Assembly: GCF_021018895.1 (NCBI RefSeq)
Contig: NC_079366.1
Coordinates: 28,234,770-28,298,769 of the forward strand
Source of the DNA: Seriola aureovittata
Taxonomy: Eukaryota; Chordata; Actinopteri; Carangiformes; Carangidae
Length of the DNA stretch: 64,000 nt
Direction: 5' to 3'
The position numbers and the translations under genes are program-made. Positions 24,246 through 36,762 of the stretch are shown here, piece by piece. Each line of letters opens with the position of its first letter. Within the stretch, counting starts at the first letter, position 1. Below the pieces are notes generated by a model. It did not search any database. It was not told the origin of the DNA and worked only from the letters and a program-made list of their open reading frames with translations.

Positions 24246-25425
24246 ATACCTGTCTTTAGTAGATGCAGCAGGAGACTCTTTAAGCTGGCTCACCATGACA
24301 GTTGACATTGACTAATAAAGCAGAACAAGGTGACGGCAGAAGCTGTGTCCCAGTTCTACAAAACAAAAAATAATTCTACTCAGGTTTTGAGTCTATAGTC
24401 TATTCATGCTGGAGAAGTGACATGTTGATGGATACACACATTGTGGATACACACATCCACAATGCAATGCACAAAGGAAATGGAAAATAGAAAATCTTCT
24501 CGCAAAAAAAAAAGAAAAAATGAAATAAAATAAACCGATTGTACATTATGGTGACACAGTTTCAGAACAGCCAAAAGAAGAATAAATAAGTATTGCATTT
24601 TTGGAAAAACATGTTGCTGTCTCTGTTGTTAAGTATAACAACAGTGACCCAGTGGCATTTTAGAGAAGCAGTGTGACTGATGTTAAACAAGGCAAGTATT
24701 GTATCATTTCTTGTTGGTATTACACGGTTTTCCATTAGTATCCAGCTCTCTTAAACTAATACTCCACTGAAAAACAATCTTTTGAGCATTAAATACAGTA
24801 TTAAGACAGAGAGCGGACCACAGAGTGAGAGAGGAAGTGACAGAGGAGGGAGTTGACTGTTGCAGGTGTGAATGTGAGTCATCAAACTTCAGCCCATGGT
24901 GACATAAGAGGATTACAGCAGCCATGTCAACACTCACACATAATGACAACGGCATTCTTTGGTGACCAAATTTGATCCATCACCATCTCATTACCTCATC
25001 CATGTTGTCCCCCTCGCCACCCAACAGTTCACTGACCTTCGGGTAAACAATAAAGACACAGCCAGCAACAGCGACAATCACCCAACAACAGACTGTTTGT
25101 TCTCTCGGTCCTGGCATGACAAACATGGCAAGAGGCTGCAGCCAATGAGTCAACACACTGTGACCGAATAAAGCCAATATGGCCGCCCTGGCACTGCTCG
25201 GACTGGAGCGTGCAATTGTTTCAGAACAGGCTTAGGGGGTCAGGGGACGTAAATGTCAACAGCTCACAATAATAAAATGATGTCTTAATTGAAACATATG
25301 ACTCCCACTGTTGAATGTCTTCATCTACTGATTACATTCCTCAATTAAATTCAAATATACTTTATTGTTCAGTCATTATTTTGTATATGGAGTAGTTCAC
25401 ACTGCTTTCTGGACTGAAATAAGTT
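24246..25425. other. No gene seen
   Basis: Contains a 10-bp perfect hairpin at 24439-24464 (CATTGTGGAT, 6-nt loop, ATCCACAATG) and otherwise unique sequence. Confidence 0.45.
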
Positions 25426-25429
25426 ATTC

Positions 25430-25590
25430 AGTTTTAACTGGACAGCACCAATGTACATAAGGATGGACACCATGACACCAACCCAAAAGTGAAGCCAAAA
25501 TATCTCGATCGCCCCCTGTTGGCTGCCGGTAGCATAGGTCATAAACCCCACCTCCTCTATGTTAGCAGATGGGACATAGGTCAAGATAAC
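25430..25590 (-). repeat. Fragment of a fish interspersed repeat (GATCGCCCCCTG type)
   Basis: On the minus strand it reads CCCATCTGCTAACATAGAGG, then GGTTTATGACCTATGC, CAGGGGGCGATCGAGAT and TTTTGGCTTCACTTTTGGG. I recognise this word order as a dispersed repeat of percomorph fish. No TIR or target duplication is evident, and class is not assigned. Confidence 0.5.
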
Positions 25591-26366
25591 AAATCAAAGT
25601 ATATGTGAAATACATTTTTCCTAAATAAGTTTGGTATTAATTATCGATTTGATGCTAAAGTACTAGTGTTGAACTAGTGTTTATGTGTACAGTAGTGTGC
25701 ATATTATGTGTAAGATGTATCAATTTATTTTGTAATCTTTATTTTGTATTTTTCTTTTACTGTTTTTGTTTTTATTTTGTTTTCTATGTATTTATGTATT
25801 TATTGAAGTTTTTATTTAATGTTGGGTTTTTTTTCAAAAACTGAGCTAACATCCCCACCATTCACAACTCTAACCCTAGTAACCTGTGACGGATAAGCAG
25901 ACATGTTGCCATGTATTACACATCCCGATCTAACCTGATATAATTGCTTTTTCTCCTTAGACTTCAATTCCTCCATTAGCACAAGTGAGCGTGGTGATGG
26001 TGAGCGGAAGTAAAGAATCTCTGAATGAAGCATTTGTAAATTGCTCCCGGTATATTAAGGTGATTCAAATGGTAATTAAATCCCATTGTCAGCGAGCTGT
26101 CAGTGCCAGAGGTCCACGCTGAGTACAGAGGAACTCTGGCAACATTGCTTCTATAACCCCCATTCATTTTTATCTAATTTGTGTTTGACTTGAAATGGAT
26201 TTAACTGAGGGAAAATGATAAGAAGAATAGAAACAAACTGACCTGAAGTGAACTGAGACTGTGTCACTATGCAGTTGTTTACAGCTTGAGTGCCGCTGGG
26301 TAAGAAAATATACTGCAGCATTCAACAGGTGAGGTCCAGTACTGCAATCATAAATCCTGTGTGTGG

Positions 26367-26398
<32 letters not shown>

Positions 26399-26929
26399 GA
26401 ATCTTTTTAAAGTGAGTATTTAAGGTTATGGGGAGAATTAGCTGCAGGTTAAGGTTAGTGTACGAGGTGCTGGGGATGAACTTGTGAGACTGCCCAGGGT
26501 GACATGTAAGGACTCACATTTATATTGGAACTTGAACTACTCGTGACAAGTACTTTCAGATCAAAGTGTTCCTGTAAATGGCCATGTAACACACTTCATG
26601 TTCCCTTAAACCATGACTTAGTCAACGCAGTTACCGACTACGCTCACATTATTCTATTCACTTCAGTAATTACAGACGCCATTTACATTATAGGTTTTAT
26701 GCAAATACCCCTTGCCTTTACTTTTATCTATCGCTGTTTGTTTTGCAATGTGATATTTATTATGTGTGTTTTAGTCTCCTATACTATTGTTCATCTCTCT
26801 CCACAGAGGAGCCCATCCATAGCTTGACTCTGGAATCCCCAGGTATCTGCCGTCATCACATGTAGCAATGGTCCAGATGTTCAGCATCAGGACTCGTCAA
26901 GTCGCTGTCAGTGACAATATACTGTTGTG
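25591..26929. other. No gene seen; T-rich 25.73-25.83 kb
   Basis: A T-rich block (25730-25835) is followed by unique sequence. The 100-codon frame at 26525-26827 is AT-rich and hydrophobic and has no recognisable domain. Confidence 0.45.
26359..26394. repeat. (GT)n microsatellite
   Basis: GT array with one early G interruption. Confidence 0.9.
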
Positions 26930-27300
26930 TTCACTGGCTTCCTGTTGATGCCACAGACTGTAAATACAGATGGACGTATGTTTCTGAAGAGCGGTTTTGA
27001 AGCTCAGGGAGGTGTTGTTCCACCGTCGCCATCTTGGCAGAGCCTGACTCCACCTGACTCCCAGCTACCGGTTTGTGGCAAGCACACCCTCACTCACCTG
27101 TCACTCAAAGCGGCCATTACCCTAAATTACGCATAACTTTAAGACTATATAAAAAATTAACCCCCGTACAGTTGTCATGAAGGAGCAATCAGCTCTACCA
27201 GGCTGTAAACATGTTTATTACTGCTGTACAGTTGGGCATTTTAACACGGGAGTCTATGGAGATTGACTTGCTTTCGGAGCCAGCCAGCGTTTGGTTGATG
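26930..27300 (+). repeat. Fragment of a second fish interspersed repeat
   Basis: The words CACAGACTGTAAATACAGATG, GTTTCTGAAGAGCGGTTTTG, TGTAAACATGTTTATTACTGC and then TAACACGGGAGTCTATGGAG occur in the order I remember for a dispersed fish repeat. It may be non-autonomous DNA transposon sequence. The boundaries are approximate, and frames inside it (for example on the minus strand from 27241) are not genes. Confidence 0.45.
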
Positions 27301-30290
27301 CCCTGGATTCACTGGACTCAAGGGATCACACACAGGAGATGGATTTGTCTCAGAGATGGATGAGCTTGTGGCAGTGTCTGTATACACACAGGTTACAAAA
27401 GGTTGTAAACCTTTTATTGCATTGCCCGGTATGAAGAGAGAGGTTAGTGCAACGGACAAGAGTTTATCAGAACACAAATAATATTTTGTAGAGGCCACCG
27501 TCAAGTCCATAAAAGTATCTGTCTTAGTCACTTCCATTTTCCACTTCTGTCCTGTACAACCCACCTGCTGGGGTTGGAAATAAATAAAATAATGAGGATA
27601 GTGTCCCTGTTACTGGATAACACACAGAACAGGATGGAAAACATGTTTAATATGGACTCTTCAGGGGAAAGCAGCAAGTTTTTGTATGAGTACGAGGTTG
27701 ATGTACTTCTATTTTCTTTGTGGAAAGTTATATCTGTGTGCCTTCATTTTAGAGAGATACATATATCTCTTCTCGAAATGTATCTAGTATTTTTCACTTG
27801 TTTTTACAGAATAAGCTCATAAAATATGATGCATTGCTTTGATGAACCTACAGTATATAAAGCACAGTACATAAACTGTGCAATATCCATTTTCTGGTGC
27901 TATTTTTGTTATATTTAAATATTGAATTGTACATATTACATCATTATCCACTATTTCCCCACTGTGGGAATAAATGTATATCTTATCTAGGGCAACACAA
28001 CTAGTGCACAACGTCATAAGAAATTCTGGACAATCGTATCAGTAACAACACATATAGTTTAAATACTTTTTTTTTTTTTTCATTCTTTCACAGTACAGTG
28101 AGTACAATTCGGAATTCTTGCATTTCTATATCCACTTGAGCACTGGATCCGAATTCTTCTTCTACCGCCGGAAATGTGAAACAACTCAGTTTATCTGAAA
28201 CAGATGCCCCATTAAAAACCCCTCAATACTTCCCCACGCTCCTATCTTGTGTGATGTGATATTCCATAATCTAATGCCACAAGGCAATGGATTAAACTCC
28301 AGCCAGGAAGCAGAGGGACTTTCACTGCTTAGCAACAGGCCTCATTCATAGAGAGAAGTAAAAACATATATCAGAGAATCACCAGAGCCTTAAAAACACT
28401 TTCCTCAGTGTCACGACTTCCTTCGATGTATAGCTCTGGGGCCCCACAGTGGCTCGCAGTGAGGTCTCTGCTGCGTGAAGCAAATCAGACAAAACCAAAG
28501 CCTTTTACGTTCGTAGAAAACCCAACAGGCTCTCATGGCAGGGCCAAGCACCGAGGCCACTGCCAGCCTGATGACATGTCCGGTACTGGCAGCCATATTA
28601 AAAATTGATAGAGCCTGCCAGAGATGGAAAATGCGAGAACAGGGAGGTGGAAAAACAAAGCAATAAGCGAGAAGTGGTGAGGGGGAGGAGGGCAGAGGGG
28701 AGTGAGGGACATGAAAAGCTGAAGGGATAAACAAAGAGAGGAGGATCGAAGAGATTATGATTCGTGAGGAAGGTGTTGCACCGGGGCGTCAAGAGTTGGC
28801 TGGATTATTGAGTTTCCTCAGTCAGACATGACCTGAGTGTCAAAACTAGATATGTATATTCCTGTAAAGAAGTTTATTTTTATTTTTTTCTCTGCTCTTC
28901 ACAGCACAAACCTGCATCATTAGTAACAGAGAGAACAAGAGGTCAATGGGAGCAAGGAGAGGTGGATGATTCCTGTTGCTGCGCAACTCAAAGATGCAAG
29001 CAGATTAGCATTAGCCAAGCAGCCGGATGGATAGACTGATAGAAGGGAAAGTGAAAGGTTAATGGCGCTGTCAAAATAAGAATGTACAGATCATGAAGAA
29101 GAAAGAACATGGGAGGAAACACACAGCTGCAGCGAACAAAGCCATAAAAAGTGAAAAAAAAGGTTGAGTCATTGTGACTTATTCTTGTGATTGACTGTAG
29201 CTCTATACCCTGCTTACATCTGGCAACAACATGCAATCTGTATCAGGATATTGTAGCTGGATAAGAAAAACAAATGTAACTGCATGTAGAACACATTGCC
29301 AGCAAAATGCTGTCTGATCAACTCAACAACATCTGGATGCGGTGTGGCATTGTGATTGGAACCGAGCCAGACGTAAACTCGCTAGAAGAAAAAAACAGAC
29401 GCAAACAACATAAATGTTCACTGGATTTCACCTGCCTCTTCCTGCTATCTCAAGAAGTGAACAAAAAAACCACAAACATCCACTTTCTGGGTTTAAGAAA
29501 AATAAGCGCATCTCCTACAGTATCACTTGTGTTTACCTGGAACACACCGTGTTTGTTTAAGTCTGCCAGCTCCGACAGACTCATTTGCAAACTGATCTTC
29601 TCACACTGAGGGCAGGAGTGAACAACTACGCTTATTAATACCAGCGGTAAACTGTCATTATCCAGACACAGATTGTGTTTTGATACCAGGTATAAAACGG
29701 TTGTGTGCTCATGGAAAGTTCATCTTATCTTTCTTGATGCCAAATGGAAAATTTTAAATGTCACAGCAGCACAAAAAGTGGTTAAATATAAAAAAAAACC
29801 ATAAAAAAATAAATAAATACTACATACATATGATGCATAAAACGAATGTGGTACATGGCAAATTGAATTAAAAATGGCTAAGTTACATAAAGTATCCCAG
29901 CATGCCATGACTGTAAGCCAGCGTGCACAGTAGCACAACCCTGAAACTAGATCAACTAAACAGAAAGCAGCAATGTTTTCCATCAGTTACACCCGTGCTT
30001 CTCCTGCTCTGACGAGGCTGAACGTCCATCGGTCATAATAGAGCCAACACACACAACTTGACCCTTCACACCAGAGCACCTACGTACATGATTATTCTCA
30101 TTAATGTCACCTGTGCTCTTTCTGCTGTGAGCTGTCAAAGCTGCGCTGTGAAAAAAAGCCTAGACAGTCCAGCTGACGCTGAGATAATGGGTAGTTTAGA
30201 CTTAATCTAAACTCCTACTCCTCATCTTCCTCCACTTCTGTGAACTCATCGATGACCTCCTGCACCTCCTCCTCCTTCCACATCCGGCAT
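27301..30290. other. No gene seen
   Basis: Unique, mostly AT-rich sequence. It has a T run at 28068-28080 and a purine-rich plus strand at about 28615-28760, which generates low-complexity frames. Confidence 0.45.
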
Positions 30291-30450
30291 ATTTTTTTGT
30301 TTACCGTGCTAATCTGGCGTCTCATCTGCAGTAAGCCAGAGTTGGGCTGATTGTAATGGTGTCGTAATTAGCTGATTAGCCGTGGAGAGAGCTTGTTAAG
30401 GATGCTAGCCAGACGAGCCAACACTTGATTAGATAATTATAATAATGTGT
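30290..30450. other. Possible conserved non-coding element
   Basis: Non-repetitive block with clustered homeodomain-type sites (GTAATTAGCTGATTAGC at about 30364) and TGATTAGATAATTATAATAA. This is a texture-based suggestion only. Confidence 0.2.
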
Positions 30451-30713
30451 GTCTTTGAATACTGATATGACTTATAATGCCACCATGAGAATCTATTAAC
30501 ACTCTTAAGATGAAGCCAGTGTAGCTGTTCAGTGTGCGTGTGTGTGGGTGTGTGTGTGTATGTACTTTCTGTTCCCAGTTTATTTGTTTAATATTTTTGC
30601 CTTTTTTTTTTTTTATCCCCCTTTTATCTTTTGAGGTAAAATCTTCTTTTGGTTCCCCTGATTTATTTTCAGTTTATCACTTGTTTGCACAAGAAAAAAA
30701 AAAAGTTCCCATA

Positions 30714-31195
30714 TAGTCTAAAGGTCTCTGTCCATGTGTTGTTTGATTATAGATCAGGTTTAGGTTCTATATTGATACTGTGAAAGTATCAAAGCCTCAG
30801 TCCACAGAGGAATGCACACAGCCTGTATTCAGAAACTGAGCCTTAAAACAATCCGTCAGAACTTCAGGAACTTTGTGATGTCACAACAAAGCAGTCACCG
30901 CTCTCAGCCACACCCCAAGTCCCGCCCACGTGGATCCACCATCCAGCATTTCAGGATTTGGTTTCTCTGCGTATTTACCTGAAAACTCAGCCAAGTCAGC
31001 CAATCGGAAGAGAGGATCAGAGCCTCCTCTCTTCTGATTGGCTCATCAACCTGTTGTTACTAGAGCTCCAGAGAGAAGCCTGAGAGAGGAGATGTAAAAC
31101 TACATTGAGATGTTTTTTGGGTCTTAAAACCACAAATATATCTTCTTGTGGATAGAAAGTAAAACACTGGAAATGTGTGAAATATGGAGCTTTCA
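30714..31195 (+). mobile_element. Family A MITE, copy 2 (plus)
   Basis: Collinear with the copy at 46225. The left end is decayed to GTTCCCATATAGTCTAAAGG and the right to AATATGGAGCTTTCA. The central inverted repeat is intact: GCCAATCGGAAGAGAGGA on the left and CTCCTCTCTTCTGATTGGCT on the right. The conserved words TGATGTCACAACAAAGCAG and TTGTTACTAGAGCTCCAGAG are present. Confidence 0.85.
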
Positions 31196-32239
31196 TCCTT
31201 AAAACTTTACTCACATGGTCTTGAATTACATCACATAAGGATGCATTTATTTCTGAAAAGTTAACTTGCTGCTATCTATACCGCTCAGAGCTCTTCTTGC
31301 CGTGCGATTTCCCGGCAGAAATGTCTCTTCTTTTTTTTTCTCTTTTCTTTTCTTTCCTCTCACTTGAGACTGCAGCAACAAAACTTGAATCCAGCATATA
31401 GCCTACAGGAAGAAGCTATTACCCTCTGTGGGCTTCGAATGCCATTGTGAAGATGTGTGAGTTCTCCCCTGTGTGAGACTCGTTTCCATTGAATTACAAG
31501 GTGTTTAATTAGCTAAATATATCAGCTATGAACAACAAAATATACTGTAAGTGTAAGCGATTAGCTGATCATGTGATTGTGCTGCAGTTGAGTTGAGTTG
31601 GCATGGACGTCTTGAATATGAAGGAAAAGTCATTTTAGATGACGGAGGACGAATTCAGAAATCTGATGCTGTCTGCTCTTGACTTTTCTGCTCAGGTTAG
31701 GTTAGTCCTTATTTTAGTTGATTCACTTGCTCTACATTATTTCTATTTTTTTTTCATAGTTATCCTTAAGGTTACTCCCATTCCAGCAGTTCATGATGTG
31801 ACATACGGTTTTAATTTCCTTTTTGTAAGTGTGGGAGTGAATTTAAAGAAAACACACGCTCACCAAACATTTTAACTTTACGCTACAGGCTCCTGCGCAC
31901 CCACACGGGTGTTTTCCAGTACTCTGGTTGATTAGATCTCTGCTCAGCTTGATGTTGCACTTGGAATTACATAATGTCACCAAACTCTACGTACCATTGA
32001 GATTAATAACCCTGATGACGCCCTAAGAGCTGCGACAGCAGGATACTGAGAGCCATGTCAATCATCAGTGGTTTGCTGTCCTGAGAGGAAGGTTTTTTAG
32101 GCAACTTAAGTGAAATAGATGTTTTGGGGCTTTAAATGAAGATTAATTTTTATTTATTTATTTATTTTGTTGGTCTGACAATACCTGCCCAAGTTTTAAA
32201 CCATCATCAGATCTGAACAAGCAAGTTAATATATAATGA
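31196..32239. other. No gene seen
   Basis: Unique sequence between two family A copies. A T-rich patch with TTCTCTTTTC lies at 31328-31360, and a short TTTA run at 32149-32167. Confidence 0.45.
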
Positions 32240-32687
32240 AATGTCCCATATTTTACACTTTTCCTGTTTCATTTGAAGTGTTCATAAGAAGATGTATTTG
32301 TGGTTTTAAGAACCAAAAACAATCTCAATGTAACATCTCCTCTCTCAGGCTTCTCTCTGGAGCTCTAGTAACAACAGGTCATTGATTGGCTATTTCCTGA
32401 GTTTTATATAAAAACTGATTTCAGGTAAAACACTCACAGAAACCTAATTCTGCAAGCCTGGATGGTGGGTCCAGGTGGGCGGGGCTTGGTGACTACTTTG
32501 TTGTGACATCACAAAGTTACAGAAGTCCTGACGGCTGGTTTTAAGGCTCAGTGTCTGAATACAGGCTGTGTGCATTTCTCTGTGGACTGAGGCTTTGATA
32601 CTTTCACAGTATTAATACAGAACCTAGAGCTGATCTATAATCAAACGACACATGGACATCTACCTTTATACAAAATTGGACCTTTAA
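32240..32687 (-). mobile_element. Family A MITE, copy 3 (minus)
   Basis: Collinear with copies 1 and 4. Ends are ATGTCCCATATTTT on the left and TTGGACCTTTAA on the right. Only TGATTGGCT of the central inverted repeat survives; the other arm and loop are deleted. Confidence 0.85.
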
Positions 32688-33256
32688 GTTTTGTTTTCTT
32701 GTGCAAAAATAATATGTTTACCTTTTAGGTGTCCCTCCCCTCACTGTGACTTAATGAAGCTTGATTGTGCTCACAGACATGGGGATATGGGATACCCAAC
32801 CTTGAGAGGAGGACAGAGTTGCTATTAGTTTCAGTAACGATGCATTTTACTTTAAAATCACCTGACTGCCTCTCGCTGACTCATTTCATCCACATCTTTC
32901 CCCCTCAACATATTTAAATATGCTGAGGTGGGAGAGTAATGCCCTTTAAAGCTCTGCTAACTGCAGCTCTCTTTCTTCTGATTTGTAAATTCATACTGAA
33001 AAGCTTTCAGATAAATTGTGAAGAAGCTCATCCTTAAATTTTCATTACCCCGATCCTTACCCCGCAGGGCACATGAGGCAAATCTGCTAAAGGCCTAAAG
33101 TGTTACCGGCAACACAGTGATTAATAATAAGTCAAAAGCTGTTATAATAAATGCTTAGACAACAAGCAAAAGGCTTTCCTGCACATGGAAGCTTTGGAAA
33201 AGCTGTTTAAAAGGTTGCATCCTGAGGAAGTGTGTGTTTTACAAAAATGTGCATTT

Positions 33257-33294
<38 letters not shown>

Positions 33295-33616
33295 TGTAGC
33301 TGGAAGAAAGGCCGTTAAATATATAAATACTTTAAATTTTAATTTTTTAAATCCTCTGTGCTAAAAACATGCAACGCTCAGCATGGCTGGGAATTGAGTT
33401 GCTCTGTTGCATTAAAAAATAAAAAGTGTTAGTAAGAGATGTATCCCACAGACACAGCAGCTAAAATCTGTACAACATCAACCCATGAAGAAACCGCGTC
33501 TCCTAGAAATGATGTTTCTATACAACTAAACTGCAGCAACACATATGTACGTTTAGAAAACGTCATCACCGGCTGGGTGAAAAGGTGCTGTGAGTGGAGG
33601 AACTTTGCATTTACCA
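32688..33616. other. No gene seen
   Basis: Unique AT-rich sequence apart from the CT array listed separately. The overlapping frames at 33429-33780 on both strands run into the SINE at 33617 and are not genes. Confidence 0.5.
33260..33290. repeat. (CT)n microsatellite
   Basis: Uninterrupted TC array of 31 bp. Confidence 0.93.
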
Positions 33617-33877
33617 CGCTGTGGCCTCGTGGCGAGAAGTTTCTGGGTTCGAGACGTTTCTGTGTGGAGTTAGCATGTTCCCCTCGTTTCCTGCCTGGTC
33701 TCTGCAGACACTCCGGCTTCCTCCCGCAATCCAAACACACACGTAAATTAGGTCAACTGGCGACTCTAAACTGCTCGTAGGTGTGAATGAGAGCATGAAC
33801 GGTCGTCTGTCTCTATATGTCAGCCCTGTGGTGGACTGGAGGATAAGCGATATGGCTGATGAATCTATGAATGGATG
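33617..33877 (+). repeat. SINE of DANA/mermaid type (tentative)
   Basis: Begins GTGGCCTCGTGGCGAGAAG. A B-box-like GGGTTCGAGAC follows, then the conserved body TTTCTGTGTGGAGTTAGCAT, CTCCGGCTTCCTCCCGCA and CTGGCGACTCTAAACTGC. It ends in GTGGACTGGAGGATAAGCGA and an ATGGATG remnant. The order matches the SINE type seen in zebrafish and cichlids, by memory. An internal deletion removes the segment preserved at 10671-10740. Confidence 0.7.
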
Positions 33878-35088
33878 CACAACACTGGCCATTTGCGGTG
33901 AGGTCTATGCAACAAAAGCGCTCAGGTTGTGAACTTTTTCTGTATTAAATCAGACCACAATCATTTCCTAACCTTAGACAAGTGTATAACACAGCAATAA
34001 AAAAAAACTGAAATATGCTGTAATCACTACAAGGTTGGATATTTTGGCTGAAAACAAAGTCATGTTCATTTTTCAGTATCAACATATTCGTGACTTTGCA
34101 AATATTTAAATCCAGAACATCCTCATTATGCTCATAGAAAAAGCGCAATCCGGCAGCAATTCCGTTTCTTACAAAGCACATTTTCCGTTACATTTTAGAT
34201 GCTTACAAACATCATTTTCCCGGAGATGGGGTTTTGCTTGAGGAAGTGACGAGACCGCCCTTCCATCAGGCTGTATATTATTTGTGAAACCTACCAGATG
34301 AAATGTGAGTAATACCATTCCTGGTGCTTTGTTCTTGGCTGAAAATAATCAGTCATCTACTGTAGGAAAGTCACAGCCATCGACTCATTTTTCATCAGGA
34401 AACAAAAGAAGCTATTTCCCCTGAACCAAAGCCTCCCACTCTGCATTCATAATGATGGATTATGGCATCAGATTGATGAGGATGGCTGTCTGAAGGGTAT
34501 TTAGAGGCATTTCAAACTAAATGGGATCCTATGAGCAGCTGAGGGTGTTTTGATTTTTTTGGAACAGACAGTTTATAACCCACTGCAGGCATCAAGAAAC
34601 AGCCCGAGCAGACTGTTCGCCCAGATGCATTCTGGCGTCACTCTCTGTCTCCGTCGGGGAGAAGACGGCCGCGATAAACTCAGCTGCCAGTTCTGACAAT
34701 TTGATGCTTTGAAATACGAACTAATTTTCACCAAGTGGCATATAGTTTCACAGAGATCTACCGTGGGGTTGCATCAAGCCACTTTAAAAACCACAGCTTT
34801 CAGCAGAATGAGCGTGTGTGTGTGTGTGTGGTGGGGGGGGCAAAAGGACTGATGGGAGACATAAAGCTGAGAGAATATGCAGACAGTCAAAACGTCATAT
34901 TATTACAGTGTGATGTGTACCTGTACATTACCAGTTTTTCAACTTAAATATTATGTATATTTATTTACCCTGCTGTATCATTTCACTATTTGCTGATGCG
35001 AAGAACCAGTTTCCCCATAGGGATCATTAGGGGGTTCGTGTACACACACACACACACACACGCACATACATTACCCTGAGAGATGAAA
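33878..35088. other. No gene seen
   Basis: Unique sequence. A short GT array at 34813-34830 is followed by a G run, and a CA array lies at 35042-35061. Confidence 0.45.
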
Positions 35089-35150
35089 AGCCAATACGTC
35101 CCAGAAGGGATTCTGGGACGTATTGCTGATTTCACGGATGTGGAATCAGC
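35089..35150. other. Two adjacent hairpins; first has a perfect 15-bp stem
   Basis: CAATACGTCCCAGAA at 35092-35106, loop GGGA, and TTCTGGGACGTATTG at 35111-35125 form a perfect 15-bp stem. The base pair at 35125 starts a second, weaker hairpin: GCTGATT at 35125-35131 pairs with AATCAGC at 35144-35150. The two overlap by one base. No terminator or RNA family is recognised. About 190 bp of complex, slightly GC-richer sequence follow. Confidence 0.8.
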
Positions 35151-36730
35151 GCCGCAGCACGTTGTCTTGACCTCACCAATTAGGGAGGAAATTGAAAAAC
35201 TGACCTATCAGTGTGATGACTTGCAAATTCAATGTCTCTCTGTTTGACTGGGACGATTAACCTCAAGGAGCACCCGAGGGAGCGGAGAGAAGACGCCGGG
35301 ACATGGACACTGCACGCCTACAGCCTCAGAGTGTGCAGTTTATACATGTATTTATTCACACAGTAGCCTATATATATATCTATAGTAAGTTTCAGTATTG
35401 TGCTCTTAATATATACTATATGACAGGTGAAGGCTAAACTTAGCAAAGTTTAAAAAAGAAAAGAAAAGAAAAGAAAAAGCAGCAAAAATGCAAGAAAGCA
35501 AAACATTTATCTGAATAAGGATCTAAAGGCCTTTTATTCTCAATTCATCACGGCTCTCCTGACATCACCATGCATCTTGTATCCAGAGTGTGTCCACATC
35601 AGATAGAGCTGGATTACATTTAGGATAAAATGCAGCCCTGCCTTACCCCCCGAAATCCGACTGCCCCCCCAAGCCAGAACGCAGATTGCCATTCATACCA
35701 CTCCCTCTCCCATCAGCAGAAAACACTTTTCCTCGCACTGCGTTCATGCTGCAGGCAGCTGAGCCGATGGGTCGCTATTTTCTGAATGATTGTGTGACGG
35801 CGGGAGGTTACTCTGATTGCACTGATCGGGTGTTTTGGTTTTTTTTTTGCTGCTAAAAAAGTTGGTTGACAGGCACAACATGGTCGCCAAAAAAGCACAA
35901 CGTACGCAACATGAACGGAAAATGGAATTAAAAGAACAATGCTAGAGTGCAACCTTTGACCCTGTTTCCCAGGATCATACCCAAGCTTTCTGTCATCATC
36001 TCTCCTGAGATGTTTTTCTTGCGGACTGTGTTAATCTTGGTCACTTATTGTGACATGGATTATTATTTTTTCCATCTGCTTCTTGTAGCAATAACTTTCT
36101 TTAGAAGTTTACTATATTGATGGAAGAAATCTGCATCAATCTAAAACTAAAGGGCTGCGGTCAGAAAGTTTGTTGTTTTTTGCTTAGAAAGGTTCCTGAC
36201 TGAGTGAAACCCCTCAGTATCTAAGTGGCAGCCATGATATGAGCTGGTCGAATTCTCTAAATGATAAAGGAAAAGCGCTTCAATGCTTCCTATGTTATCT
36301 CCTTTAGCATAGGATACAATGGACTTTCCTTTACAAAAGGAAAGGAGATGGTGCTGTCCCTAATTCCTTGATGCAGCAACATCTAAAACGACGCACAATT
36401 GTAGTTTCACCCAGGCCGACCCCCCCTCTCAAAATCATGTAATGTTATAAAAATGTATTTTCTCTACTTAGCAAATATATAAAAAAGGTCAAAACTCTAA
36501 TACATAGAAGAATATATACCGAATATCATTTATTCTGGGCCCGTTTGTTTTATTTCTGCAAAGAAAGAAGTGTTTATCATCCATGTCTTATGAATAAAGT
36601 TGGTTCAAAAAACAAAAAGCCCAGTGTGAGTGCAGTCAGATTCTCTCGACACCACGGTTTTCTTTTCTCAAGTCTTCATGAATTCTCCGTCACATCTTTC
36701 CTTCATCTTTCATCTTTCCTCCATCTTTCC
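35151..36730. other. No gene seen
   Basis: Unique sequence with an (AAAAG)n tract at 35455-35478. Nothing coding is recognisable. Confidence 0.45.
35455..35478. repeat. (AAAAG)n short tract
   Basis: About five AAAAG units. Confidence 0.85.
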
Positions 36731-36762
36731 TCATGACGTTTTCATCAAAAAAAACGTCATGA
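36731..36762. other. Perfect 12-bp palindromic stem with CRE-like cores
   Basis: TCATGACGTTTT at 36731-36742 and AAAACGTCATGA at 36751-36762 are exact inverse complements around an 8-nt A-rich spacer. Each arm contains TGACGT, the half-site bound by CREB/ATF proteins. It lies directly after an imperfect CATCTTTCC repeat (36703-36730). Confidence 0.8.

Noticed and set aside
33241..33300. Splice acceptor (CT run then GTAG)
   Set aside because: A CT microsatellite, with no exon-like sequence after it.
33429..33892. Three overlapping frames of 93-113 codons
   Set aside because: They lie across a SINE on both strands, and the sequence is explained by the repeat.
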